Origin: Lithodes maja
Lineage: Eukaryota; Arthropoda; Malacostraca; Decapoda; Lithodidae
Length of the DNA: 64,000 nucleotides
Direction: 5' to 3'
NCBI GenBank assembly: GCA_037953745.1
Contig: JBAKBP010003090.1
Span: 96,922-160,921, forward strand
In this document: in pieces, positions 43,946 to 54,739 of the stretch
Layout of the letters: the number at the start of each line of letters is the position of its first letter
Position numbering within the stretch: the stretch's first letter is position 1
Made by a program: the position numbers and the translations under genes
Notes under the pieces: generated by a model
Told to the model about the DNA's origin: nothing
The model's input: only the letters and a program-made list of their open reading frames with translations
The model's database searches: none

Positions 43946-44159
43946 ATTTGGCAAGGACCTTTTTCATTACATAATCTGATGACACCCCCACCCACCACTC
44001 CCCCTTGTTGTATCCACCACCCATTTCGGAGACCATGAGCTTTATCACACGATCATTTAGTCTCAGACTAAAACTTTCTTGCATGCTGGAGATATGAACT
44101 CTACAGAGTTAGCGCAGTAGAGCTAGCTGTGCGCAGGGGGTGTAATGTACCTTCCTCAG

Positions 44160-44330
44160 ATGCGCTTTCAGTGTGGCTATCATTTGACGAGTTTACTAAG
44201 CTTGGAAAGAACGTGTAGGCATCATAGGACTAAAAGTCATCTCAAGTATCCTTTATGCAATCACAGATCCTTCCTACACTGAGCAAATCGACTACTATTA
44301 CCCTGAATAAAATTAAAATGGCGCCATCTT
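44160..44330. mobile_element. M2 copy, diverged
   Basis: TGGCTATCATTTGACGAGTT...AGCTTGGAAAGAACGTGTAG...GATCCTTCCTACACTGAGCA follows M2. Confidence 0.5.
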
Positions 44331-44520
44331 AATGAGGGAAAAACTGTAATTTCGTATTTCTACTGTAACCACCCTGATTAAAAAACATAAAACAAAACAA
44401 AACACACACACACAGGAACAATTACATCCACAACTGATACACTGTACTTGTCGAGACGTACGGAATAGATTGAGTGGTGATGCGAGTACGACTACTGTGT
44501 ATGTGTGTAGCCCAAGATCT

Positions 44521-44690
44521 TGTATGTAGACCTTGGTGTAGCCCATATAGACCTTGGTGTAGCCCATATAGACCTTGGTGTAGCCCATATAGACCTTGGT
44601 GTAGCCCATATAGACCTTGGTGTAGCCCATATAGACCTTGGTGTAGCCCATATAGACCTTGGTGTAGCCCATATAGACCTTGGTGTAGCC
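44521..44690. repeat. 21-bp minisatellite, about 8 copies
   Basis: The unit AGACCTTGGTGTAGCCCATAT is repeated almost without change. As 21 is divisible by 3 and the unit has no stop in several frames, long repetitive open frames appear on both strands; these are not genes. Confidence 0.95.
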
Positions 44691-44764
44691 AGGGTGCAAT
44701 ACAGGTTCAAGTATAACGTAACCCGGGTTCACACCACCAATTGTTCCCTCAATATTTATCAGTA

Positions 44765-44915
44765 ACACGTGTTTGGCAGCTTGTGAGATAATATTGTAGA
44801 ATGATTATGTCACCTAAATTAGTTTCCGAGCACCAGTGTAAAATATCCCAAAAATACTACCAGCAATATGTTGACTATCGAATGTTGCCGATAAAAGTTC
44901 TATTGTGATACCCCC
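44765..44915. mobile_element. M3 MITE, diverged
   Basis: TTAGTTTCCGAGCACCAGTG...GTTGCCGATAAAAGTTCTAT...GTGATACCCC is M3 in inverse orientation. Confidence 0.55.
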
Positions 44916-45067
44916 TGTTACTTCTATGAGGAAATACTGTATATCTTAACATTAAGGTAATATTTACATACCGTTCAATTCACACACATTAAGGTTATTT
45001 ATATTGTTGTAATAAATCAGTGTTGATAATATGTATTTAATTAAGGGGATTATTTATTAATTATATA

Positions 45068-45200
45068 CTTTTTTTCTATGTGAAAGAAGGAGACAAAAAG
45101 CAAAGCTGCCTGCAACAGGAGTCCCCCCTACCACCCTCAAAGTTGAAACAGTTCTAAGAGCCAACATCAAGGTACGTTATTTAGGTGTGTTGGAAAGAAG
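45068..45200 (-). mobile_element. L-A LINE 3' end fragment
   Basis: TTTTTTTCTATGTGAAAGAA...GACAAAAAGCAAAGCTGCCT...GTTGAAACAGTTCTAAGAGC matches the L-A end. Confidence 0.65.
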
Positions 45201-45294
45201 TGTGGCGTGCTTGTTAAGTGTAGTGAAATGAATAGGAGGAGGAGGTGTTCGTGAGAGTAAGCTGGATAACTCTCTGTGTAGATGAAGCACAAAC

Positions 45295-45570
45295 AGAAAC
45301 CTCCCAAGACCTCAATCAAGCTTTAAAAATACCCCCAAGATCCCTATTGAGATAATTTGTATATTTTTCGGTAGAAATATGTCCCGGCCAAAGGCCGATT
45401 CCTCCTTATTTACAGGCTCGCTATCGCTCGCCAGGAATACAAAATACCTACATTGCACAAAAGGTCTTAACATTGCCAAACTAATGGAACGAACGTCTTA
45501 AAATCTCAAAACTAATGGGGCTAAACATTAGGGAGAAGGGGGTCCAGAATAAAGTAATCCTCCCATACAT
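45295..45570 (-). mobile_element. M1 MITE, left terminus lost
   Basis: ATCAAGCTTTAAAAATACCC...CCCGGCCAAAGGCCG...CTCGCTATCGCTCGCCAGG...GGGGCTAAACATTAGGGAGA. Confidence 0.75.
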
Positions 45571-45859
45571 ATGCCTTGTTCTACACTTGCTTCCAAACGG
45601 GTGACCATGCAAAATAACACAATGCTCGAGGAAGAAAGTGGTGGAATAATCTAGAATAACATAACACGGCGTGATGCAAGACTCAGTAGTTACCCCTATG
45701 TCCAGTCAGTGTTGCCAATCTAGCTACTTTCTCTCTAGATCTAGATGTATTTACATCGATCTGGAGAGCGATATAGAAGATAATTTTGCCATGCTTGTAG
45801 CGATTTTCGGCATTTATTAACTATCTAGCGCACTTGATTTGGTAACCCTGGCTTCACAC

Positions 45860-45998
45860 TTATTCCCACACTCTCATCCACGTACACTCCTACATCCTCA
45901 CTCTCACATACTCTGATACACTCTGACACCCAATACTCTGACTCACACACTCTTACCCCCACAAATTACTATCATATCCTTATTCACTCTTACACACA

Positions 45999-46080
<82 letters not shown>

Positions 46081-46583
46081 ACTTAAAGGTCCTCAACCCC
46101 ACACACTCACTCACGCGTCCTCACTCTTCACACACTCTCACTCACACACTTACCCCCACAGTCACTCACACACTTATCAACACACATTCACTCACACACT
46201 CTTACCCACACACACTCATAACTACACACACTCACTCACACACTCTTACCCCAACACACAGTCACTCACACACTCTTACCCACACACACTCATAACTCCA
46301 CACACTCACTCACACACTCTTACCCACATGCACTCATAACTCCACACACTCATAACTCCACACACTCATAACTCCACACTCTCACTCGCACACTCTTACC
46401 CCCACACACAGTCACTCACACACTCTTACCCACACACACTCTTATCCCTCACATTCTCTCACACACTCTATCTCCACATTCATATAAGCACATCTTAATG
46501 TCCTCACCCCCACACTCTCACTCACGCACTTTTACCTACACGTAATTTACCCTCCTTCTCATATACTTACCTACGCCACACAC

Positions 46584-46620
<37 letters not shown>

Positions 46621-47215
46621 TCGCACATCCTCACAACCAAACACACACGTCTTAGCACCGTTACTTACACGTCACTATTACCTCCCACTCTCACTGTCAC
46701 GTCCTCATCCCTCCCCCTGCCACCCACTCTCACGTCCTCCCCCTCCCTCCCACTCTCACTGTCACGTCTTCATCCCTCCCTCACCCACTCTCACTCTCAA
46801 GTCCTCCCCCCTCCCACCCCACCCACTCTCAAGTCCTCATCCCTCCCTCACCCACTCTCACTCTCAAGTCCTCCCCCCTCCCACTCTCAAGTCCTCCACC
46901 CTCCCACTCCCACCCACTCTCAAGTCCTCCCCCTCCCTCCCACTCTCACTGTCACGTCCTCCCCCTCCCTCCCACTCTCACTCTCACGTCCTCATCCCTC
47001 CCCCTGCCACCCACTCTCACGTCCTCATCCCTCCCTCACCCACTCTCACTCTCAAGTCCTCCCCCCCCTCCCACCCCACCCACTCTCAAGTCCCCCCCCC
47101 TCCCACCCCACCCACTCTCAAGTCCTCCCCCCACCCACTCTCAAGTCCTCCCCCCTCCCACCCCCACCCACTCTCAAGTCCTCCACCCTCCCACCCACTC
47201 TCTCTTCCTCACACA
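45860..47215. repeat. 1.3-kb CT/CA-rich low-complexity block
   Basis: It contains (CT)n at 46001-46080, degenerate CACACACTCTTACCC repeats to about 46480, (CA)n near 46588-46615, and a C-rich minisatellite at 46680-47210 built from CCCACTCTCA, AGTCCTCC and CCCCTCCCACC. The plus strand is almost pure pyrimidine over long stretches. Confidence 0.9.
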
Positions 47216-47640
47216 CACCCTATCAACATTCCTCATTACCACAAATCGTTACTCTGTGCTCACCCCCAAAACGTTCGCATATCTCTATAAGTCTCAGTGC
47301 TATAATACATTGTTTACAGTCTCAAATACAGTTCTTGTCGTGGCCATAGTGGTGATGATATGTATAAGAATGGTGTGTAGTGAGTGAAGTCAGTATTATT
47401 GCTCTGGTTACGTCTGTGTGTGATTGTTTCTCCAAGTGGCCGTGTGAAGCTGTGGCTGTTTAGGAATGGGTTTGTACAACTGAGGCCGTTTCGGTTTCTT
47501 ACTATTTTGGTTATTACCGTTTCAGTCGTGGATGTTTAGACACAATATCATTCCTACAGATGGCGAACCATACCACACATGGGCAGGTAATCTAATACGT
47601 AAACACGGCACGAGCCAATAGATTTGTAATGAAGCCTACA
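47216..47640. other. Nothing firmly recognised
   Basis: A short GGCCGTTTCGGTT-like stretch near 47480-47530 recalls R5. Confidence 0.35.
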
Positions 47641-47654
47641 TTTCTTTTTCTTGT

Positions 47655-47658
<4 letters not shown>

Positions 47659-47690
<32 letters not shown>

Positions 47691-47703
47691 GGGGGGGGGG
47701 GGG
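47659..47703. repeat. Poly(T) then poly(G)
   Basis: About 30 T followed by about 14 G. Confidence 0.9.
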
Positions 47704-48134
47704 ATACCCATAGGACCATGGCATATCTGTGGGCTTAGGATGAAATATGAATTGACTCCCAATAATAATATCTATCCTAAATATTCTGGGGGTCAATTCC
47801 GCCGACCTAGTAGGATTACTTGTCCTTACGTACTATCTATGGCCACTCGGACTTATCTAAGTAACTAGGATACGAAGACTCAAAACCACTCCGCTACTAA
47901 AATACTAACCTTTGAAACTTCACTTAATATAAAAGCCCAGCATTGAATCATAATACAGATAAGATTATAGTATTTCAGAACTTATCACCGGAACCTAAGT
48001 TTCTCGCTTTCTTGATATCACAGAACAAAACCTCCTAATGTCAATATTATGACACATACTGTACACTTGTTCACTTCCAAGGACCTTCACCACCACAATA
48101 TCCTGTTCCTTCCTCACACACTATCTCCCATAAC

Positions 48135-48328
48135 TCTTGGAGTACCAGCGACGTGTGTTATATTTTATTCTAGTTATATTTAGACGATTTTATGCCGCCT
48201 GGGAAGGATCTGTGGTACGGTAGGTAAAAGGGTTGGTCCAGGTATTATGCTGTCTTTGTATTACTAGACATCTTTCCTAAACTAAAGAAAATCGTCTATC
48301 AGTAGCCAGGATGCAACAGTAAGGACGT
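48135..48328. mobile_element. M2 MITE
   Basis: GAGTACCAGCGACGTGTGTT...GCCTGGGAAGGATCTGTGGT...ATCTTTCCTAAACTAAAGAA...GTAAGGACG. Confidence 0.7.
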
Positions 48329-48728
48329 TACCTTACCTTACCTTTGGATACCTTTGGATGTGTTCGTCGCTCTTCTAGCGGCACCAAGGAGCGCGACGCC
48401 CCTCGTTATGGGTGGTGATTTGGTGCAGTAGACTGTTTGAAGCGACAGCTCGCTCCCTTGCGAGGATGGGCTCGTCTGGCACTTTTTGCAGTTCGACATC
48501 TAGGGCTCTCTTGAAGTCATCTAACGAGATGTCCCTCATGTCTCTTACTCGCCGTGGGAGTTTGTTGAAGAGACGTGGGCCTCTGTGTGATAACCAGCCC
48601 TCTCGCAGAGAGCCCATAGCACCCCTGTTATTCATCCGGGGGATTTCGCATTCCCAGCCTCTCCTATCACTGAATTTCATGACTATCGGAGTATGTAGGT
48701 TTGGTACTAAACCCTCTGCGATTTTCAG
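48329..48728 (-). pseudogene. L-B LINE copy 2, 3' part only
   Basis: The minus strand gives GSLREGWLSHRGPRLFNKLP and VQKVPDEPILARERAV-like sequence (here DVELQKVPDEPILARERAVA), nearly identical to 17876-18205. It begins at the point ATGTGGAAAATCGCAGAGGG is lost. The tail is (GGTAA)-type at 48329-48345. It carries a 64-bp insertion at 48381-48444. Confidence 0.85.
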
Positions 48729-48811
48729 ACCGGTACAGAAGGGGTCAATCCCAGATACTCCTCACATCCTCGCTACCACACATATATCTCACCACCTACA
48801 CTGTAAATCCT

Positions 48812-48856
48812 CTGTCACACGAGCGCTTTTTCCGGCAATTGTGGTCTGGCATCTTC
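48812..48856. mobile_element. M3 end fragment
   Basis: GTCACACGAGCGCTTTTTCC...GGCAATTGTGGTCTGGC, then broken by the TTAA of the adjacent M1. Confidence 0.6.
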
Positions 48857-48860
48857 TTAA

Positions 48861-49045
48861 GGGGAGATGGTCTACTTTTTTGGTCCCCCTTCTTCATCAT
48901 GTTTAGCCCCATTAGTTTTCAGATTTTAAGACGTTCGGCCCATTAGTTTGTCGATTTTAAAACCTTTCGTCCCATTTATATATCAATATCAAGACCTTTC
49001 GTACCATTTAGGTGTCGTTTTTTCCTGGCGAGCGATAGCGAGCCT
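48861..49045 (+). mobile_element. M1 MITE, left half
   Basis: TTAA 48857-48860, then GGGGAGATGGTCTACTTTTT...CTGGCGAGCGATAGCGAGCC. It stops just after the centre. Confidence 0.8.
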
Positions 49046-49360
49046 GTTATTTATATACCACAACATTTATGAAGTTCCCGGCATGTAAAAGTGGTGTTCC
49101 AACTTATTTCCAGTAAGGCTTGTTTCTGAAGGGAGTGGAGATAGGGAAAAGAGCCTTCTACTATTAGGTTATAAGACCGGATCACCACATTGAAACCGAC
49201 AGGTCTGTGTAATAATATCATTCTGTATATCTATGTAACTCTCCCTTTAATCACCACCACTCTCTCACCGACCACTTGTAAGCTGGGATTAGTCACTGAA
49301 GCTCTCCTACTAGATAGATCCCATGAATATATACACTACGTCTTGTTTATTTGCTAATAA

Positions 49361-49362
<2 letters not shown>

Positions 49363-49448
<86 letters not shown>
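49363..49448. repeat. (TA)n microsatellite
   Basis: Over 40 TA units, left of the tRNA-like palindrome. Confidence 0.95.
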
Positions 49449-49451
<3 letters not shown>

Positions 49452-49486
49452 AGAATATATCACAAATACACGTGAGCCACTAAATG

Positions 49487-49641
49487 TTTCTAGTCTCTCA
49501 GTGGGGATCGAACCATCGACCATCAGAACGATAGCCGACGCTTAATCAATTACACCACGGCAGACTGCCGTGGTGTAATTGATTAAGCGTCGGCTATCGT
49601 TCTGATGGTCGATGGTTCGATCCCCACTGAGAGACTAGAAA
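49487..49641. repeat. Perfect 155-bp palindrome of a tRNA-like sequence
   Basis: Two 77-bp arms are exact reverse complements around the single base 49564. Each arm reads outward GCCGTGGTGTAATTGATTAA...GATGGTTCGATCCCC. GGTTCGATCCC is a perfect pol III B box and TGGTGTAATTG is A-box-like. (TA)n microsatellites lie on both sides. Each arm looks like a tRNA-derived SINE head. Confidence 0.95.
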
Positions 49642-49658
49642 TATATATATATATATAC

Positions 49659-49717
<59 letters not shown>
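49642..49717. repeat. (TA)n microsatellite
   Basis: Over 30 TA units, right of the palindrome. Confidence 0.95.
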
Positions 49718-49719
<2 letters not shown>

Positions 49720-49739
49720 ATATACAGTATTTTATATAC

Positions 49740-49815
49740 AGAGGGAATATTTGGAATATACCACCATATTGTGATACCTTACCTATGTGTAACCCTGAGC
49801 CTGGTGCAAAACAAA
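49740..49815. repeat. Short dispersed repeat linked to (TA)n
   Basis: ACCATATTGTGATACCTTAC...GTGTAACCCTGAGCCTGGTG recurs inverted at 63468-63530, also beside a (TA)n tract. It may be the body of the SINE whose head forms the palindrome. Confidence 0.6.
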
Positions 49816-50183
49816 ACGTTCTATGATTTCTTGAATTGCTTAATATGTGTCAATTATGTGTCAATTATGTGTCAATTATATGTGTCAATGTGTGTATAAG
49901 TGTATATGTGTCAATTATCATCACACAGAGATAGTGAACTAACTTTATCACCGCACTCATAGGCCATGTTTATTTACCCAAGTGTTGTGGTACGTGAGTG
50001 AGGGCTCTAGTTACACACAACAGAGTAAGGAGCAACAATCACTCTGTCTCCTACGTTCAGAAAGCTAAAGAATAATAAATATGTTAGACTAACCTTAAAT
50101 GGTATGCACACAGTTTTTACTAAGAGTGCTCAGTAGACCACATATCTCCACCATTTGTGCAAGCCATAGCATGTGTCATTTAA

Positions 50184-50536
50184 GGGGTGATGGGCCGTTT
50201 TTGTGGTCTATTAATTCATGTATTCCTATATTTCTTAGATTCCTCGCTAGACCTTCATCAATCTTAGAAAAATACCCCCTAGACCCTCCCTTCAAGACAA
50301 ATTATTACATTTTTCGATAGCAAAATGTTCCGGTTCCTCTTAAAATTTCAGGCTCGCTATCGCTCACCAGGAGAAAAATCGACACCTAAATGGCACGAAA
50401 GGTCTTAAAATTTACAACGAAATGGGGCGAAAGGTGTTAAAATCGCCAAACTAATGGGCCGAACGTCTTAAAATTTCAAAACTAATTTGGATAAACTCGA
50501 AGGAGAAAGGGATCTAAAAAAGCGACCCATCTCCCC
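50184..50536 (-). mobile_element. M1 MITE inserted in R5
   Basis: Flanked by TTAA (50180-50183) and GTAA (50537-50540). Ends GGGGTGATGG and CCCATCTCCCC. The uninterrupted paralog at about 52305 reads GTGTCAATTAAATGTGTC, showing one TTAA at the target. Confidence 0.85.
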
Positions 50537-50692
50537 GTAAGTTTGTGTTGCTCTGTGGCCGTATTTGTCCGCAGCCGCTTTGGTCCATGGCTGGTATAGG
50601 TAGAGGCGAGCAGTGGCCATTTTAGTTCTTGGTCGATCTGGTCTATGGCCGTTTTGGTACGCAGTTGATTTGGACCGTCCCCCACTGTACAC

Positions 50693-50925
50693 TAGGATAC
50701 CATAGTCTCTAGCCTATATTTTTCTTTATGCACTTATAACTAACAGGATTGATTTTTGGTTAGAACTTGCTGATCAATAAATACCTGTATAGTTTTGTAG
50801 TTGATGTGTAGAAAATATTATTAATAAATTCGTTTCCAGATATATACTTCCATAATTAGAAATAGGTGAGGTCCAGGAATATTATATGAGTGGGCTAGTG
50901 ACTATGGCATCCGAGTGTACATATG
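50693..50925. repeat. Relative of the 8159-8477 foldback
   Basis: TGTACACTAGGATACCATAG at the left and GACTATGGCATCCGAGTGTA at the right match the foldback tips. The middle differs. Confidence 0.55.
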
Positions 50926-51160
50926 CGGAGCCGAACGGTGAAAATAATCCCTCTATATTGGTTGAGTGAGTATGTTGCTCCCTGGATGTGTTGGTTCGCG
51001 GCCGTTTTTGTTTGGGGTCATTTTGTTGCAGTGATATGGTCTGCAGCTGGCCGATTGGAGGCATTGGTTGAATAAATTTCCAAATCTCATTAAAAGTTCA
51101 AGCATTTTTAGAAATAATGGAATTTAAAATGTCAGGGGTTTAGCCCCTATATCCCCAGCT

Positions 51161-51164
<4 letters not shown>

Positions 51165-51200
<36 letters not shown>
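51165..51200. repeat. Poly(T) run
   Basis: About 36 T. Confidence 0.9.
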
Positions 51201-51204
<4 letters not shown>

Positions 51205-51624
51205 TATGTCTGATAGTGAGTATCAACTGTATCGTGATGATCAGTCATCAACTTCTCATGGTCATATTTTATGGGATTCAATTTTGGGGTTTCAGTGGGT
51301 GGTCACCGAAGTGTGGCGAAAAGTTAATCGACTGTATTCTGGTATTAAATGAAGGTATTGACGAAGTTTCATGTAAATCCACCTATTGGTTCCTGGAAAA
51401 TCCTGCCTACAAACCGACAAACAGAAACACACAAGACAGACAGTAGCGATCAAGTTTGGCGGAGATAACTAACTTGATCTACTACATATTGATGTAATGA
51501 ATGTGGTACGTGAGGAGTGAGGGATCTTGTTACACTCAATAGCACCAGTAGCCACAATGACCACACATTATTGCCATCACATCATAAAGGGAACACCTAG
51601 ACCACTATTATATTTGTTTCTATT

Positions 51625-51890
51625 TTGTTCATCCTTTAGTTTGGCGATTTTATAACGTTTCTCCCTATGATGCATATACTTTATTATCCTGGCGATCTAT
51701 AGCGAGCCTGCTAATGGAGAGAAACCAGCCATTGGCACATTTTGCTACGTTACATGATTCTACAGAACAAATATACAAATTTAACTTGAAGGGGAGTTGG
51801 GGAATATCCTTTTAGCTTGAAAGGGGTCTGGGGATTTTTATTTTATCTCATATTTATTTGTTTTACTTGAAAGGGACCTAGAGGTCATAC
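51625..51890 (+). mobile_element. M1 MITE, diverged
   Basis: TTTAGTTTGGCGATTTTATA...CTGGCGATCTATAGCGAGCC...TTAACTTGAAGGGGAGTTGG. Confidence 0.6.
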
Positions 51891-52004
51891 TAATCTTCAT
51901 TATCACATCCCTATTTATTTACCCAAGCGTTGGGTACTTAACTGGGGGATCTAGTTACACCCAGCAGCGCCAGTAGCTACAAATATATAAATATAAATAT
52001 GGTA

Positions 52005-52875
52005 CAGTCGGCCTAATAAGTGATATCTCGGCACCAAGCATGCTTTGATCAATAATTGGTATCAGCAATATCTAAAACTTGATTTATTCGTTTCGAGTGC
52101 GATATATAACCATGTTCCTACACTTATCCATCCTCTTCAACATCTGACAGACTATAGCACAGAGCGAGTCAAACGTAATGACAGCTGGGACATGACTTAT
52201 TAGCGCTACTGTACAATACAGTACTCGTAAATGGTATGGCCACAGTTCTGAACAAGCGTGCTCGATAGAGCACATATCTCCGGCATCTGTGCAAGCCAGA
52301 GTAAGTGTCAATTAAATGTGTCCTGTCCACGGCCGTATGTATCCGCAGCTATTTCCGTCATGGCAGATATGGGTAAAGGCTTTAGTCCATGGTCGATGTT
52401 ATCCATGCCTGATTTGATTTGCGGCTTATTTGGACACTGGCCTACATGGGCACAGCCAAACGGTCAAATTAACCACATCTGTTTTTGTCGAGTGACCATT
52501 TTGGTCCGTGGCAATTTTGGCTTGTGGCCATTATTGTTTGGGGGCTGTTTTGTTGTGGTCCACGACATATTTGTGGCTGTTTTAGTCAGAGGCCGTTTTG
52601 AATCATTGGTATTCACTACATACAGTATCAAAATCTCATACAACTATGTCCAAGCATTTTAGTGATAATAGCATATAAGTCATGTCTCAGCTGTCATTAC
52701 GTTTGGCTCGTTCTGTGCTGTATTAATGTCTGTCAGATGTTGAATAGGGTGGATAAGTGTAGGTACATGTTTGTATATCTCACTCGAAACGAATAAATCA
52801 AGTTTTAGATATTGCTGATACCAATTATTGATCAAAACATGCTTGGTGCCGAGACATCACTTATTAGGCCGACTG
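52005..52875. mobile_element. Tc1/mariner-like element, 871 bp, with about 200-bp inverted repeats
   Basis: TA flanks at 52003-52004 and 52876-52877. Ends CAGTCGGCCTAATAAGTGAT and its inverse. Arms run 52005-52200 and 52675-52875 with few differences (ACTTGATTTATTCGTTTCGA / TCGAAACGAATAAATCAAGT). The interior is R5 with no transposase. TA duplication and CAGT ends point to Tc1/mariner. Confidence 0.85.
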
Positions 52876-53043
52876 TACACCTAACATTTGCGAGTCTATA
52901 AATATCGTGGGTGACGGTGAGGCAGGAGATACGACAGGACTTTTGCCGCCGACTTTACATGATCACGTTACACCCAGGAGCCAGAATGACCAACACATCA
53001 TAGCCATCACATCATAAGTGGAGGGCCGAGGGGAGGGTTTTAA

Positions 53044-53390
53044 GGGGGCAGTGTCTAGTTTTTGGTCTATATATTTATTTATTAATATTATTTTTGAGTT
53101 TCCTCGCTAAACCTCCATCAAGCTTAGAAAACCCCCCCCTTGACCCCCTTTCAAGATAAGTTTCCCGGCCGAAGGCCAGTTCCTTCTAAGATTAGAGACT
53201 CGCTATCACTCGCCAGGAAAAAATCGACACCTAAAGTGCACGAAAGGTCTTAATATTGACAACAAAATATGGCGAAAGGTCTCAAAATCGCCAAACTAAC
53301 GGAACGAACGTCTTAAAACCTCAAAACTAATATGCTAAACATGAGAGAAGGGGGGTCCAGAAAAAGCGAGTACTACCCCCTTAAGAGGGT
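53044..53390 (-). mobile_element. M1 MITE, full length
   Basis: TTAA 53040-53043 and 53391-53394; GGGGGCAGTGTCTAG and TACTACCCCC ends; all landmarks present. Confidence 0.85.
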
Positions 53391-53483
53391 AATGCAACAA
53401 AGAGGCCTTGTCTTGCTGGATTATTAGAAATATTAATATTTACCCACACTTAAATAAGGCGGATCAAGGCTGTTACTAGTTTC

Positions 53484-53487
<4 letters not shown>

Positions 53488-53530
<43 letters not shown>
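53488..53530. repeat. (ATT)n microsatellite
   Basis: About 14 units. Confidence 0.95.
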
Positions 53531-53531
<1 letters not shown>

Positions 53532-53574
53532 TGTAAATGTAAGCATGACTCTCTCGCACAAACTAAGGCTAGTT

Positions 53575-53740
53575 TATTGAACGCTAGAAATTAAATTGCA
53601 GGTTTGCTGTTGCTCGCCCAGAATAAATCGACACCTGAATAGGGTGAAGTGTATTATAATCGCAAACCAGTGAGGTGAAACGTCTTAAAATATCCAAACT
53701 AATGGGGTAGGGTACAACAGGGAGAGCCCAAAAGACCTGT
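53575..53740 (-). mobile_element. M1 fragment
   Basis: TTGCTGTTGCTCGCCCAGAA...AATCGACACCTGAATAGGGT...CCAAACTAATGGGGTAGGGT. Confidence 0.6.
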
Positions 53741-53879
53741 CCCGCACCAGATATGACGGACATATTCCCAAATGTGCTTTGACAGCCACTGAATACCTCA
53801 CCACTGTGGCTTAATCCGGCTTGGTAATGGTTGGATGTATTGTTTGAAGTGAATGTTGAATGTTAGTCACCCTATAAAT

Positions 53880-54540
53880 CCTTCAGAAGGATGACGCCTT
53901 TTTACCTTTGAGTCTGGTTAAAATTAGACGATTGTATGCAGTTTAAGAAGAACCTATGTTATTGAGAAGAACCTATGTTATTAAGAAGAACCTATGTTAT
54001 TAAGAAGAACCTATGTTATTAAGAAGAACCTATGTTATTGAGAAGAACCTATGTTATTAAGAAGAACCTATGTTATTAAGAAGAACCTATGTTATTAAGA
54101 AGAACCTATGTTATTGAGAAGAACCTATGTTATTAAGAAGAACCTATGTTATTAAGAAGAACCTATGTTATTGAGAAGAACCTATGTTATTAAGAAGAAC
54201 CTATGTTATTAAGAAGAACCTATGTTATTAAGAAGAACCTATGTTATTGAGAAGAACCTATGTTATTAAGAAGAACCTATGTTATTGAGAAGAACCTATG
54301 TTATTAAGAAGAACCTATGTTATTAAGAAGAACCTATGTTATTAAGAAGAACCTATGTTATTAAGAAGAACCTATGTTATTAAGAAGAACCTATGTTATT
54401 AAGAAGAACCTATGTTATTCAGATGATTTATTGTTATTATGTTATTATGTTATTCAGATGATTTATTGAGATCGTATTTACCTGTTTGAGTCTTAGGATA
54501 GATATTATGCTAAAGAAAGTGGTCTAATGGTCACTAGAAT
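53880..54540. mobile_element. M2 MITE expanded by an internal minisatellite
   Basis: Left part CCTTCAGAAGGATGACGCCT...GACGATTGTATGCAGTTTAA and right part TATTGAGATCGTATTTACCT are M2. Between them (53946-54420) a 19-bp unit, AGAAGAACCTATGTTATTA, is repeated about 25 times. The unit derives from M2's conserved GGAAGGACCTATGGTA segment. Confidence 0.8.
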
Positions 54541-54739
54541 ATGATGAAACTTACGTCTGGAGTAATCGCGCTAATATTTCTACCATTTAGGAAGGGTCAG
54601 CCAGGGAAACAGGTGGTGGATATTTGCAGCCCATTTGCTCTAGCCCCTTTCGAGATATAGAGGTTAGGATTCCTGATTTCTGGCCCAGCTATAATGGATG
54701 GTCTATAGGTCTAGTTCCTATAACACAGTATTATTGTCC

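Larger units (their letters stand above)
50100..51120 (+). repeat. R5 repeat, split by M1 and a foldback relative
   Basis: TATGCACACAGTTTTTACTA..., GTGGCCGTATTTGTCCGCAG and GGCCGTTTTTGTTTGGGGTC align in order with 52235-52680, the interior of the mariner-like element. M1 (50184-50536) and a 50693-50925 block interrupt it. R5 is a degenerate GGCCGTTTTGGTC-type tandem. Confidence 0.6.

Noticed and set aside
44313..44768. Long repetitive open frames on both strands
   Set aside because: They arise from the 21-bp minisatellite, whose length is a multiple of three.
53946..54420. A CRISPR array, because of regular short repeats
   Set aside because: Units are directly adjacent with no spacers, the DNA is animal, and the unit comes from a MITE.
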